Assembly: GCA_024220505.1 (NCBI GenBank)
Contig: JAKZZE010000008.1
Location: forward strand, 1,178,001 to 1,242,000
Direction: 5' to 3'
DNA: 64,000 nucleotides
From: Rhizopus arrhizus
Lineage: Eukaryota > Mucoromycota > Mucoromycetes > Mucorales > Rhizopodaceae
Numbering within the stretch: the first letter of the stretch is position 1; each line of letters starts with the position of its first letter. Made by a program: the position numbers and the translations under genes. The notes under the pieces are model-generated. The model saw nothing but the letters and a program-made list of their open reading frames with translations. It was not told the origin of the DNA and made no database searches. Below are positions 1-12,279 of the stretch, one piece after another.

Positions 1-1915
1 GGCCAAGGTGCCTCTTAAAAACTTGGCAACGCAAGTGCCTGTAGAAAATCAAGTCTCAGTTCACTGTAGGAGCACAGGACGTTTGATGGGTAAGCTCAAG
101 GTTCTGATTGCTCCGATCGCAAGGTCTGTCAGGAACCCCAATCGTTCTGAGGGAAGTGAAGATGGCCACTTTTCCTTTGACGAAGAAAACCCTCGTGACC
201 TGTTACACATCGGACAGCAATTGGTCTTTGAGATCTCTATTGTTGACATGACCGGGTTGGATCCCAAGCTCTTTTCTCGGGTCCATGCCCAATTCCGTCT
301 GTCTAGTTTTGGAAACAATCTGGAGGGTGTGTTTGCGTCAGATTCTATGGAAAACAGCCAGGAGGATAAAGCGATCGAGTTCAATTATCACCAGACGCTG
401 TCCATGGCAATCACGGAAGAGATGCTTGATATCATCCATGAAAAAGACATTGTATTTGAGGTTTACGGTAAACCAAAGAAAGCTTATCTCGATTCGCTCA
501 TGATCTCAACCGAGCCACAGCAACAAGACGACGAGAACAAGGCCATCATTCCCCCCAAGCGGTCGCAAGATGTGCTTGCACGTATTCAGATATGTGAGAT
601 CACACCCGAAGGAGACTACAAACATGTCCCAATCGAATCCAACGAACGCAACAGTGGTATCTTTTCACTTCAGCAAGGACAGCAACGACGTCTGATTCTC
701 TCTCTCGAACATGCAACAACACAACCCGAATTGAACCTCGAACGCATCGTGGAGGTCAGGCTGGGCCATGTTCGTTTGGTGGACATGAAGGGCCGAGTGA
801 TCGAGTCCCCACCCTCTGCTCAATCCGATATAGTCTTGAAACTCATTGATTCCAAGCGCAATTCTCAAGCAAGCGAGACAGATTATCAAAAGCTAAAGGC
901 CGAGTGCTCCTGGGATAGCTCGTTACACGATACACGCTTGCTGAACGCTGTGACTTTGAATGCTCACAAGGTGCTCTTGACCCTGACCTTTGTCGTGCGC
1001 AACCAAAGCCAACGCGAGATCAAATTTGAAAAGGAAATCGCGGTTCACATCAAGGATCACAACAAGGCTGTGAGCATCAAGAAGAAGACGTCCAACCAGA
1101 ATAATAACAAGCGAGGCTCCTCTATTCTCAATTTCTTTTCCATCAAATCAGGCCATGCCAAGGCACATGTGTCTTGTATCTATGTAGTGGATTATCATGC
1201 AGAACTCTTTGGTATTCAGGATATCTGTAAGCAAGACTTACCCTCGCGTATCTTGAGTGTCTATGACAACCATCGACAAAAGATGTTGCAAAGAGAAGAG
1301 GTCGAAGCAACACGATACAGGTTATATCTTGATGATCAGTTGGATCGATTATGTAATGAAAGCACCGTCGATCCTTCTACGATCGCTCAACCTAATCTGG
1401 AGCATGTGTTGGCCCTTTGGAAGAAGAAGGATAAGGAATTACCACCGGCTACTGCCAATCCTACGATTCGAAGATGGGCTCCTCGTGTTCATCAGATCTT
1501 GATGAATGAGCACACGATTGCTAAAAAGGGATTTTTGCATCGCAAGAATGATTCAGAGGGCAAAGAATGGGAAAAGTTTTGGTGTGTGCTTGTAGGGTAA
1601 AGGATAAGAAATGAAGATGAAAAAAAAAGGGACTAACTGTTGTTGATAGAAATTATATGTTTATGTATGAGGATCAATCAGAAATACATGAAGCTGATGT
1701 GATTCACATAAGAAATGTACATAAAGAAGATGGCAATACGATGGTAAGGAAACATAGAAACACATAGTTCCAATGCTAATTTTCAATAATAGAAATCAAA
1801 GACTTTTTTCACAATTGATACCCTTTATACTTCGCATACACTTCAGGCGCAAGATAATGCTACCATGATTGAATGGGTGAACATGATTGATAAATTGTCG
1901 CGCTTCTATGGTTAA
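1..1915 (+). CDS. Kinesin-3 (Unc-104/KIF1-type) motor, C-terminal part with PH domain; 5' end outside window
   Basis: The frame is open to the window edge (Ala-Lys-Val precede the first listed codon), so this is the C-terminal part of a longer protein. Exons are about 2-1596, 1650-1743 and 1793-1915; the two introns are 53 and 49 nt and the first has a CTAAC branch site. The middle carries the DUF3694-type region of kinesin-3 motors (FSLQQGQQRRLILSLEHA and surroundings). The end is a lipid-binding PH domain: KKGFLHRKN, then EKFWCVL, YMFMYEDQSE across the first splice and the closing helix with the invariant Trp (MIEWVNMIDKL). Kinesin-3 motors move vesicles and endosomes along microtubules; the PH domain contacts cargo phosphoinositides. 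The motor and FHA domains would lie upstream. Family call is firm; orthology within kinesin-3 is inferred. Confidence 0.88.
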
Positions 1916-2620
1916 GGCTCTTTATATAATTTATTAGATATTATGCTTATGTATTTTTAACATGCCCATTTACCTACTCTTATATATTGTATACTTCATA
2001 TTAATTAAAATTATATGAGGATTATGAAATTTTGTTAAAATTGCTTCTTTTTTATGTAAAGTAATATGTATAAATATATGTTTTTCACCTCCTCTTTTTG
2101 AATATCCACTGATGATGATTGATTTGTTTCCTAGTGTTTACCACTGACACTCGTTTTTGTTATTTCGATACACGAGTCTTTTTTTCTGTTTCAAATTTAT
2201 TCATGGCAATCAAGTTTTCAATCTATTCTTGAAAATTAAAAAGGTGCCTTTTCACTGATCAAAAGCTCACCTTTTTTTCCATGTCGTCGTCCGAATCAAA
2301 CAACCAATGCCCAGGATCACTTGCTAGTTTCTATATCAAAGCATGAGTACACCACTTTGAGACAGATTTAAATCTCACTCGAATCTTTCTCCGCTTCTTG
2401 GGTAAAGAATTCTTTTGCTGTGGATCTTCTTTTGTATTCACTTTGATCTGATCAATGTTCATCTCAGGTGGCCATCCTCTATAAGAATTTCTTTACGTTA
2501 CTACCTCCCATACTCTATAAAAGAATTGCTATCGTACCGTTCCTGTAATGAAGTCACAGCGGTTTTCTTTGACTGGGTCTATGTTTTAAACGTGTTGGTT
2601 AAAATGATAAGAAAACAAGA
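1916..2620. other. Intergenic region between convergent genes
   Basis: About 0.7 kb of AT-rich sequence between the 3' ends of the kinesin-3 gene and the next minus-strand gene. Only short unsupported ORFs are present. It probably holds both 3' UTRs and terminators; no RNA gene or repeat was recognised. Confidence 0.6.
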
Positions 2621-4598
2621 CTATTTATTCACGTTCTCAAGCATCTTGCTCGTCGAAGCAGCAGACCCTGGTGATCCTGTACTTTGTTTTCTAGCAGCAG
2701 AGCGTGTAATACGTCTATGATCTGTACCAACGATTTTTCGCTTATTGGTATCTTGACCTATTATCTGTGAATTCATACAGTCTTGAAGCAGACGCTGTTG
2801 ATCATCTTTTGGGCTGCAAGAAAACAAAGAATTATTCATGTTGACTTGTCCCATCTTGTTTACCTTTCTTCCTTTCCACGTCTTTGACTCATCATGGTTA
2901 GCGAATTTATGCGACTGACAAGCTGCTCTTGCTCTTTCGACCATTCGTCCTTGTCAGCAGAATGATCAAGCCTAACAAGGGTTGATGAACACGGCCAAGA
3001 AGTGTAGAAAACTGAGAACGTTACCTATTTTGTTCCTGAAATACGTTTACGCTTGTTATGTCGTATACAAGGAATGCAAAATAAGCTTTCTTTACCTCAT
3101 TGTGCTTCTGAATCTCTTTCATAACATACGTGTCTTTGGGTTTGATAGTGATAAACACGTGAGTACATTGAGTAAAACGATACGGTCTGATTGATCACAC
3201 AGACTTACAAGAGTGCTCACTGATCATTGTTTCAATCTCCTGAATGCTATCTTTTTAATTTAGCAAGCACACGCCTATTTTACAAATGCCATGCCTATTC
3301 AAAAGATGCTTTAATGAGCTCTTGTGGCTCTGTGCAGAAAGCTTGACGTCTTGAATCAATTTAGAGGTGTTGGCGGCAGAGATCATACAAGCTTCCATAG
3401 TTCCAAGCAAATCTTTGACGTGAACCGCCATCGCATTAAAGAATCCCTGCTGAGATGCCAGTGTGGTTTTTATCCCAGCTAAAGAAATAAGGTCAGGATA
3501 TGCATGGCTGAACGTCATCGTCCTGTTCACTTGCCCATCTTTTGATGATGCTCATCCAAAAAACAAACTAAATCCGACACATTTTGTTGAATGACAGCGT
3601 GATTTTGTGCTACACTCTGCAATTCCTGATGCATACCCTGACTATGGTGTTTCAATAGATGCCATAATCGTTTTTTGAATCCGGTCAGCTTGGTTGATTT
3701 GGCCTTGTTTTTTTCAATGTCTGAAATACAGATGCTACGGAGTGCTTCATCTGGGTCTTTTGCTTTCTCAACTTGCTGTACGAATCCTTCCAAACTATTC
3801 AACACACACTTTAAAGCATTCATCTGCTCATTCAATCCATCCAACCTAACACAATGATGTGGGATACTACCAAGAGTCCTGTTCAATACCCATTTACCTT
3901 GATCCAAGCGCGCGGTATCGAATAGCCCCTACCCGGCGCAGACTGATTTCTATCTCCTTCTTCTTTTGGTCGTCCTCTCTCTCTCTTTGGACATGCTCTA
4001 AATTCTTCTTGAGCGCTTTTGCCTCACGAGAGACCTTGGCATACACCCTTTCTTGTTCAGCAGCCTTTTCTTTAAATGAATCCACTAATCGAACGACAGC
4101 ATGATCAAACGCTTGTTCGTCACGCTTTTTCTTGGGTATCTCAAACAGAGCTTGGCTTAATTCGCGACTGGACAGTGTTGGTTGCTTGACAACGTTCTGG
4201 TAGGATGTTTTGGTGGATTGCTCTCGATTCAGCAAGTCATGCATCATTTCAGAGTCACTTTTTTTCTAAAAGCACACATAGTCAGCTTCATCGCTGGGAT
4301 CGTGCTCTTTCTTTTGCTTACAGTGATTAGTGAGCTTGGGCTTTGTGTGTCCTCTGCTGTGTAGCGATAGGAAGAAAAGGACGTTTAGGTCTTTCAACAG
4401 GCAGCATGCATCTCTTTTTTTTATACTTTTTATATGGTCTAAAGACGAATAGGGCGATCGAAAAGACAGTGTGCCTTTTGAAGTTTGAAAAAGACTTGTT
4501 TTCCAAAATGGCAACTTTTTGTGAGGCAATCCTGATGCTTTGGATAGTTTAGATAAAGTCTTGTCTTGCTCTTTCTCTATTTTCTCGTCAGTAGACAT
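2621..4598 (-). CDS. Hypothetical multi-exon coiled-coil protein
   Basis: Consecutive minus-strand open segments (from 4598 through 4247, 3907 and 3530 to a stop at 2621) look like exons of one gene: they are charged, helical and in order. The proposed start gives MSTDEKIEKEQDKTLSKLSK. The middle is strongly coiled coil (KEKAAEQERVYAKVSREA, then ALKKNLEHVQREREDDQKKK) and a following segment has many Leu/Gln heptads (LNEQMNALKCVLNSLEGFVQQ). The C-terminus is basic and Ser/Gly-rich (ITRSAARKQSTGSPGSAAS), compatible with a nuclear or chromosomal protein. A donor near 4310 and an acceptor just before the Lys-Lys-Ser-Asp codons at about 4265 are plausible, but not every junction could be settled. 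I do not recognise the family; a kinetochore or spindle component would be one guess, without direct support. Confidence 0.5.
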
Positions 4599-4703
4599 TG
4601 AAAGTAAAAGGGAAAAAAAAGGGGGATATTTTTTATTTTTTTATTTTTAAAATATTCATGTTATATACACATTTTTCATCTTCTAAATTAAATTATGACT
4701 ACA

Positions 4704-6555
4704 TTAAACAAGCATTTTTGACATGTATGGACCTGTGAGATAATGATTAGTAAAATATAGATAGGATAGGTATTCTCTTTACCATCCAAATGATAGCCAA
4801 GCTTGGCATAGTAGTGTCTTACACCAACACCAGAGATAACACTCAGTTTGACACTTCCATGTTCTTCTCTTGCTATACGTTCTGCTTCCTCCATCAGCAA
4901 TGTACCAAAACCTTGATGTTGGAATTTAGTAGGATCACGATCATGCATAGGCACAACCGAACCATAGACGTGAAGTTCTCGTACAATCGATGAAGGCCCT
5001 GCAGTCAATTCGGGTCTGAATGTCTGTGGTGAACACTTTCTTAAACGCAGCAAGCCGACCAAGATGTCTTGTTCGGGATCTTCATAGGACAAGAAGGTTT
5101 CCCAACCACCATTGGCCACATAATCACGACGAATCAATTCCACTTGATCGGGTTTGATCTTTTGATGAATTTCTGTGATACCGACTTCACGGGTACGTAC
5201 ATCACGACACTCTGTACCCAAGTCCTTCATACGATTCAAAGCCAACTCACGCAAGTTACCATGTTCGACACCAGAGGTGACGAGAGGCATAGGGATATCA
5301 CGTTGAACACGATAGACACGAGTCCATGGAGGCACAAGAGCCAAGATACGAGCGACAAGATCGACCAAGGCATTGGGTGTGTAGTTTTGGTATCTCTTAG
5401 TCCTCCAGAGTTCATAAAGACCTGTGCCACGAATGACGAGAGTAGGATAAATCTTGAGACCATCGGATCTGAAGGCTGGGTTCTCAAAGTATTCCTTGAA
5501 TTGCTCCATGTCTCTTTCCATACCCACATTGGGTAAATCAGGCATCATGTGTGACACGACCTTGAATCCGGCGTCTTTGGCCATCTGGAAAGACTCTGTG
5601 ACGGCCTTGACGGTGTGACCTCGATTGGTGTCTCTTGCCACATCCTCATACACACTTTGTACACCCACCTCCAGACGAGTACAGCCGTATCGAAGCATCT
5701 GACTCAAGTGAGGCTTCAGACAATAATCAGGTCTTGTCTCGATCGTGATACCAATACATTTTGTTTGACTCTGTTGTGAATATCGAACGGCCTCATCCAG
5801 GTTGTTACTCGTATGGCCCGAGAGTGCATCATGCAGATTTTGGATAAACCAGTTTCTGTAATCCTCAGAGAGCGACATGAATGTACCGCCCATGATGATA
5901 TATTCTACTTTATCGACACTGTGTCCCAAGCTACGAAGTTGATCCACACGACCACGAGATTGTTCATAGGGATCATAACGAGCACGGATCGCACGCATCG
6001 AGGTGGGTTCGTATCCGGTATAGGATTGTGTAGAATATTCAAAATCAGAATCAGGGCCACCTGGGCAGTAGACGCAAATGTTTCCAGTCATGGCAATATG
6101 AGGACATCGATGGGGTTTACACATGACAGCTACAACGGCAATCTACATACAAATTAGTTCTTGTTTTAAGTATCCCTCCACAAATACTTTACACCTGAGG
6201 CTGTTCGGATAGGCTTTGCTTTCAATTTAGGTAAGAGGGCTGCTTTGTGTTGCTCAGGAATAGCTGCAATGATTTCTACTAGTTTGGGTTGATTCTGTAG
6301 CTTGTTTCTTCGAGCAGCTCTATTTTTTATGCCGTTCAAGTTGACGTCTTTTCCTGCTTCGGCTGCGGCAACAAGTTCAGCTACGATTTCTGAACATGTT
6401 CGAACTAAAAGTTCTGCCTATAAAAAATCATTATAAATCTTGCTCTAATCTGTTATTGCTTCTTTGATATACCTGAGAAGGACCTAAACATAAAGTTGAA
6501 TATTATTGAAATCAAGAATCTATCAAACATTACCTTTCTTGTTTTTACTGGACAT
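4704..6555 (-). CDS. ELP3: Elongator complex catalytic subunit Elp3 (radical SAM / GNAT tRNA-modifying enzyme)
   Basis: Five exons on the minus strand: 6534-6555, 6473-6483 (only 11 nt), 6193-6417, 4783-6142 and 4704-4732, together 549 codons, close to the usual length. The joins give the expected Elp3 termini: [15 protein letters not shown] at the start and [11 protein letters not shown] at the end. The radical-SAM core shows the family's cysteine cluster (CKPHRC, then [19 protein letters not shown]) and a C-terminal GNAT acetyltransferase domain ([33 protein letters not shown]). Elp3 catalyses carboxymethyl formation on wobble uridine of tRNAs within Elongator. The last intron (50 nt) must be spliced, since read-through gives a non-homologous hydrophobic tail. 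It starts divergently from the SxIP-motif gene about 0.4-0.5 kb away. Confidence 0.97.
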
Positions 6556-7049
6556 TATTGCAAGTGATTAAAACAGAAAAAAAAAAAAAAAAAAAACTTG
6601 ACCTGTCAATTTTTTTTTTTTTTTCAGAAAGTGACGGTTCTCTAAATTCGAGTGATAGAAGCCAATCATATTTTGTTGTGATTTTTAATTGCTTATATTT
6701 TTTTTATTAAAAAAAAAAAATAAAAAATAAAAGGCAAGAGTGTTCACTGAAAGTATAATGTATATTTGATGCATGGGCCATACTGGATGACTTGAAATTA
6801 GTTTAAATCCGAAACTTGTTTTTTGACTTTCCAGTAAGGGATACTTTCAATTTATCCATTTTAAACAACTCAGACACATGAACCTTAATTTCCTACTGGC
6901 AACAATCCTCTGCAAGTTTTTTTCATCACAAAAGCTAAATTGATACTGTAAGCTGCAAAACGTTGATGACGTAGCAAAGGAAATCGCTTATGTTCTACGC
7001 ATCATTTTTCTTTTCTTCTCCTTTTTCAAACAGGACTTGGTATACCCAC
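6556..7049. other. Divergent promoter region between ELP3 and the SxIP-motif gene
   Basis: Roughly 0.45 kb of AT-rich DNA with long A and T runs (around 6578, 6610 and 6705). An ATG at 6990 lies in frame with the downstream gene, but the ATG at 7050 gives a cleaner protein start, because the extra residues are hydrophobic and encoded by a CT-rich tract ending in CAG that resembles an intron end. Confidence 0.5.
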
Positions 7050-8237
7050 ATGACTCAAGCCTCAGGCCTTTTTGTTTTCAATGGTTTTAAAGATAAAAAA
7101 GAAACAAGTTCAGTGAAAGGTTGGCTGATGAACGTACATTCATTTCGAGACACGAAAAATGCAGATAGTGTATTAAATATTGTCGATGCGGATAATAACT
7201 GGTAAAATCATTGAATTATTAAAAGACAAAAAGATTTGCTTATGCACAAGTAGTATTTCGATAGAACAAACAAAGAGAAAGGACGGTCGACCAGAAAGTA
7301 TACGCTCAGTGGATAGTGTTAATTTAGATGAACTCATCAATGCCAATTATACGGCAGACATGGACGACGAAACTGATTTACCTGATCTGGCTAATTTGGA
7401 TATTATTGACGATTCAACAGAAGACTTTTGGAATCTAAATCCAGTAAGAAAAGAACAAGAACTCACAAGGCTGTCAACTAACTTGGCTTTGTAGGTTGAT
7501 GAAACGGCGAGTTCTTTTGATGGTGGATTTAATGAATTTGTAACAAAGGTTGGGAGAAGAAGAGAAAAAAAAAAAAAAGGAGAGAACAAAAAAAAAATTT
7601 ATAATTTCATTCGTCATAGCCTGTAGAGTTGTGGAATACAGTCAATAACTCAAAGCCAGCGAAATCGATCATAAATAACAAAGGTAGACAAAGTGAACAA
7701 AAAAGACATTCATCTGAAAAAAGTACTTTAGCAACTCTACGTAAACGATCCGATAGCTTAAGTAGTGACAATAGTTTTAATTCTCAATCCACTGTGACTC
7801 AGTATGCCAAATACGGCGTGACGCCTATAATTTATCCGTCCGAATCCTCTTCCTCATCTTCCCGTCCTGTGAGTCGATTGAGTGATTGTTCTGCCGGCAG
7901 TCTCGCTTCCTCTCCCGGCATGCGATCCAATACACCCACGCCTAGTAAATCAAAGACAAAAAAGGAAACGAGAATCCCACTGTCTAACCGTGCATCCTGT
8001 ATTCCTTCTTTGACACCGCCAAAACCCCACACGACTTCATTTAAAATACCCAATCAACGAGCAAGCCACATACCCACCCCAAGACCTTCATCCCCATCCA
8101 CTCGTATCTCAAGAAGTCCCACACCCTCCAGATTATCCTTTTCTCAAGAAGAAAAGAAAAGACCCAGTGGCCTTCGAGTTCCCAACATAAGAACCTTAAG
8201 CAGGATTGGTAAACCCAATCAAAAACAAAATTCATAA
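7050..8237 (+). CDS. Serine-rich basic protein with SxIP-type EB1-binding motifs (putative microtubule plus-end protein)
   Basis: Four exons are proposed: 7050-7201, 7251-7443, 7495-7548 and 7629-8237, giving 335 residues. The introns are short and the second has a CAACTAAC branch site. The N-terminal half is acidic (DELINANYTADMDDETDLPD); the C-terminal half is basic, Ser/Pro-rich and disordered, with clustered [S/T]-x-I-P motifs (TRIPLS, SCIPSL, SHIPTP). SxIP motifs in basic Ser/Pro-rich context are the classical docking sites for EB1-type plus-end proteins, so a microtubule-tip role is inferred; no folded domain is recognised. The first intron acceptor (AAG) is unusual, and an alternative start at 6990 exists. 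It could instead be an unrelated disordered protein. Confidence 0.6.
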
Positions 8238-8778
8238 TAAACATCTTGATTCTCATTTGACAACGTGGAAGAATTCGTCATAAATCTGTTCATAAAAGGA
8301 AAAAAGACCGCGATGTTTTGACTCAAAACTTGAATCGGTGTTTAAATAATACCTTCATTTTTTTTTACAGGATTCACAGTGAATTAATAATCAATTGCTT
8401 AAAGCATCATTGAAACCAAAAATGGCGATATCATTGTGATCTGCTATTATCCTCTTTTTCTCTTTTCTTTATTGTCTTTGGATGGTTTTTAAGATGTGAG
8501 ACACACACACACACACAAAAGGACAGATCGATTTATTTTTATCCGATGAGTCAAAACTACAAAGGGGCCAGAGACATTCACATAACTCCGATTAATGTGT
8601 GTTGAAAGAGAGTTTCCATGGTAACGCAGTAACACAAACCAACCGGTGTCGCCGAATCTTAGCTTACAAATATCCCCTTAACTTGTATTTTTCCTTTTTT
8701 AGAATCCACAGAAAAAAAAAAAAAAAAAGATATAAAACCACACCCTCCTTTTCTTGCTAAGCTCTTTTTACCTTTATC
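8238..8778. other. Intergenic region with AC microsatellite, upstream of the zinc-finger gene
   Basis: About 0.54 kb. It contains an (AC) dinucleotide run near 8500-8517, a poly-A tract near 8712-8728 and a TATA-like site close to the next start codon. No coding sequence is supported. Confidence 0.6.
8731..8737 (+). promoter_or_regulatory. TATA-box-like element (TATAAAA)
   Basis: A TATAAAA site directly after a poly-A tract, 48 bp before the ATG of the C2H2 zinc-finger gene. Position and sequence fit a core promoter with a short 5' UTR. Confidence 0.5.
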
Positions 8779-9531
8779 ATGTTTTCAGATTACAACTTAA
8801 TATCAGACAATTCACCTGCCTTATCCACACCTTATTTGGATCCAACCATCGACACACCCTTCACACCACCTTATTTTGCATCTGATACCATCTCACCCTA
8901 TTTAGCCTTTGCTTCTTTTAACAATACACCTATTTTGAAGCAAGATGTCTGTCTGGCTGGTTATCTCAACCAGAAAGAGGAAGGCACAGCAGCTGAATTC
9001 AGCGGCGATCCCACTCAGCTGTTGATTGATAAATCCAAGACACCTCAATTATTACCTCTTGTCAACTTCTTTTCAGACGAATCGTCCACATCCGGTCTTT
9101 TCCCACCACTGGATTCCTCTCAAGAATCATCCACGATGGTTCAGCAAGAGCAAGCCTTGGATGAATTCAGTGAGTTGATGAACATCAGTACTCATCTGAG
9201 CGAGTCCGACCCAGAAGACAAGCCAAAGAAGCGTGGAAGGAAAAGAAAGGAAGAGAGAAAGAAGACGAAGGCCTATGAGTGTCCTTACTGTGATCATGTA
9301 TCCAAGCGTCGTTATAATCTAAGTACACACATCAAGACACATGACAAGAATCGTGTCAAGGAATTTGAATGTTCCCAGTGCTTTAAACGCTTTGATCGTC
9401 GTCATGATCGAGATCGTCACCTGGCTACTGTCCATCGCACCGATCGGTCCTTTGCTTGCAAATCATGCTCAGTTCGTTTCAGTAGGCGTGATGCACTGGA
9501 TCGTCATGTCGAACAACAACATGATGATTAA
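8779..9531 (+). CDS. C2H2 zinc-finger transcription factor, three fingers
   Basis: A single-exon gene of 250 residues. The first 150 residues are low-complexity, rich in Ser/Thr/Pro and acidic residues, as in activation regions. A highly basic stretch follows (KKRGRKRKEERKKTKA), a likely nuclear localisation signal with an AT-hook-like RGRK core. The C-terminus has three C2H2 fingers: YECPYCDHVSKRRYNLSTHI with KTH, FECSQCFKRFDRRHDRDRHL, and FACKSCSVRFSRRDALDRHV, ending four residues after the last His. Finger 1 has a shorter Cys spacing style and may bind DNA differently. The target genes cannot be inferred. Confidence 0.85.
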   Translation: MFSDYNLISDNSPALSTPYLDPTIDTPFTPPYFASDTISPYLAFASFNNTPILKQDVCLAGYLNQKEEGTAAEFSGDPTQLLIDKSKTPQLLPLVNFFSDESSTSGLFPPLDSSQESSTMVQQEQALDEFSELMNISTHLSESDPEDKPKKRGRKRKEERKKTKAYECPYCDHVSKRRYNLSTHIKTHDKNRVKEFECSQCFKRFDRRHDRDRHLATVHRTDRSFACKSCSVRFSRRDALDRHVEQQHDD

Positions 9532-9738
9532 GACAATGGATATCTAATAACAGCCTCCCCCCTCCTCCTCTTCTTTCCTATACCGCAGCAGGAAAGATAA
9601 CTGAAGCTTTTGAAAAGTTCATGTGTAAATACACCACCCAAATTCCCTTTCCCCGTTTTTTTTTATTATTATTATTTGGCTTTTTAAGCTATGGATTGAA
9701 TGGGACTCTTGAGTGAGCCCTGTTCTTTATATTTAAAA

Positions 9739-11189
9739 TCATTGATAACGTTGAACAATGACACTATTTAATAAACCTGCTTCCTTGATTGTTTGATCAT
9801 TATCCTCGAGTGGTTGTACTGGAAATGTGGTTTGAAGGATATAGTGTCTATTGTTGTTACTATTTCTTTAATAACAGTTAATAACAATCCAATCATCCTG
9901 TTTATATTTACGCTTCAATGTACTGTCGAATGTCACCAATCGTATGAGTATGATTTAATTTTGCAATCAATCTGCATATCAATCAGTATCCGTGATCTCT
10001 CTTTCTTTTTCATTACCTCGATCCATCGCCGAGTCGAATTTGAATCGATGTCACTGGTTGAGTTTGATCTACTGCAATAGATGGAATCGAAGAAGGTGCA
10101 CTGGTAGATTCAGTCACTGGCGTGGTGGGCTCACTGCCTAATCTATGTCCAGTACCTTCAAATGGCTTAGGTGGTGCCTTGGGAGGAGGAATATAATCCT
10201 CCTCTTGACGCTTAATCACCCGTACTTCTACAGGTTGTCCATGTTGCACATCAAGTAAAGAAAGTGGCGCACGTCTTTTTCATATTTATTAAACAAGCTC
10301 ATGTCTTTCTTTTTTTTTTTTTTTTTTTTTTTTTTCATTGTATTTACCCACTATGAATTGCTGTCAACAGATGCTGATTTACTGGATTAGAATATTCATA
10401 TAGTGGCCCATCATCTACACTGAATCCATTACGCCAAAAAGTTAAATGTCTTATAGCCTATGAACCATGTTTTAGTATACACAAACAAGACAGTGTAGAT
10501 ATCATACTGGTTCTAATTCGTCTTCTTCTTCTTCTTCTTCTTGATTTATTATTGATTGACTAGAGGGTTCATCTTCACTTCCTAACCGATAACCAGTTCC
10601 AGTATAATATTTAGGTTTTTTTCTTATCGTATCCATTTCTTCTTCTTCTTCTTCATAGGTGCCACCTCTACATTAAATAAGTATTAATTTATCATCAAGA
10701 CCAGTCTTATTCCTTACTCTTCTGCTTTCTTCAGTATATCATCTACTAAACTATGTCCTTTTTTATTTGGACCTTGAACAACCATGCCACTATGGTTATC
10801 ATTTAGTCACCATCTTCAAACTCTTTTCTTTATCTCACGATTTTTCTCCACCCGCATACAGATTCTCATGTTCATCGCTATCCGAGTGGCTTTCTTCAGC
10901 TTCTGCCTCATCAACAAGATCCCTCATTGTACGAAATTTGGAACTATCAACTAGAACGTGAGATTCTTTTTTTTTTTCTTTACTCTGCAGCAACATAAAC
11001 TTACAAAGAACTGATCTGCTTTGTTTTATGAGCTGGCGTGTCTGCTGTAGAGCCAGAGTTACTTTCAAAATATTGAATGAGAGCACTTTGTAAATCCCAC
11101 TGTGTCGACTCGAGAAAGAACCGAGCTTGGGCTTCAGTAGCTTGAGTCATATTTATGAATTGAGCAATAGAATCACTTTGATCACTCAT
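9739..11189 (-). CDS. SHP1: p47/Shp1-type Cdc48 (p97) adaptor with UBA, SEP and UBX domains
   Basis: A multi-exon minus-strand gene. Exon 1 (11005-11189) encodes a UBA domain ([19 protein letters not shown]). Exon 2 (10839-10943) carries the conserved linker (NLYAGGEKS), followed by [21 protein letters not shown] glutamate-rich stretch encoded by GAA repeats precedes the SEP domain ([20 protein letters not shown]). The C-terminal UBX domain is spread over the last exons ([11 protein letters not shown], then [16 protein letters not shown], then [20 protein letters not shown], ending VIVQRYQ and a stop at 9739). p47/Shp1 links Cdc48 to ubiquitinated substrates in Golgi and ER membrane fusion and in protein degradation. 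All three domains occur in canonical order. It is convergent with the zinc-finger gene. Confidence 0.93.
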
Positions 11190-12279
11190 GCTTAAAAGAC
11201 TTTAAAAAAGAAAAAAAAAATACATTTTCTTTTTGCTGCTTTAATGTCGGAGTTATTATCTACCAAACAAGCTCAAATCCAGCCTTCTTTTTATGCACAT
11301 CTTTACTCAGTCATCAGTCCTTCTTGAGCCCATTTTTTAAGAGCTCTCAGTGGCTGATGTCAACCAAGGATGATGATCTCTCGAAATATTTTAAAAAGGA
11401 TCCCTGCGTTTATTAAAACAAGACAAAGCGTGGGGATCTTGTAAGAAGAGGATCTAAAGACGATAGAAAATAAAAAGTGACACAAAAAAAGTAAATATTT
11501 TTAAATTTTTAATTGAACTTTTTTCAATAAAAAGAATGAGGATTGTAATTATTTAAAAACTAATATTTTTAAGTAATCTTGATCAAATAATAACTTTAGT
11601 ATTAAGAAGAATAGAGTGATTTTTTAAACACAACAATAACCAAGATGTCCAACTATTTTAATTGTGAAAAAATTCCAGCTTTTCACACTCAAAAGACACA
11701 TGCATCATTTTGAAGATGAATGGCCATGCAAGATGAATGATTCACTGAGCTTTTATAGCCATCGCCATGACTGCCTTTTTCTGATGAATAACCGTTATAG
11801 AAGCCATGCATGTGTCGTCAGCCATTGTTCTGTTGCTGTGACTACCTTCAAGCACTTTGTTTGCGATCCAATGTGTGCTTATCTTTCAAATTCATATGGA
11901 TTAGAGGATGACTCGTTTTGTGTAAAATGGCACAGTCAAGTATTATAAACACTTTGTACAAATAGACTACATGAATTCACAATAAAAAAGTAATCCCTGC
12001 ATAAAAAAAAGGGGGACCAAAGCATGAAACAAAGGGGGAAAATGTACTGCGGTTGTAAAAGAATGTGAATTGGTTCATAATTGATTTAGATAACACGCGC
12101 TTAAAGACAAATTCAAATAATGGATGAAAGGGTGTCACTAAATAAATTCATGTGATAAATACACGCACATGAAAGTGCCTGACTAACTGAGTTTCAAGTT
12201 TTTTTTTGTTTAATAAACGAAGCACCTTTTTTTTTTTTTACTTTTTTTTTATTTGAAAACATAAACAAATAAACATAAA
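11190..12279. other. Intergenic region, upstream of both the p47 gene and the CC1-box gene
   Basis: About 1.1 kb, AT-rich, between two divergently transcribed genes. An ORF of 94 codons at 11664-11948 (+) has no recognisable similarity and a cysteine/histidine-rich, unstructured composition; I do not support it as a gene. No RNA gene or repeat was recognised. Confidence 0.55.

Noticed and set aside
5069..5536. 155-codon plus-strand ORF
   Set aside because: Antisense of the ELP3 catalytic exon; no independent support.
11664..11948. 94-codon plus-strand ORF
   Set aside because: No similarity, no splice context, lies in an intergenic region.
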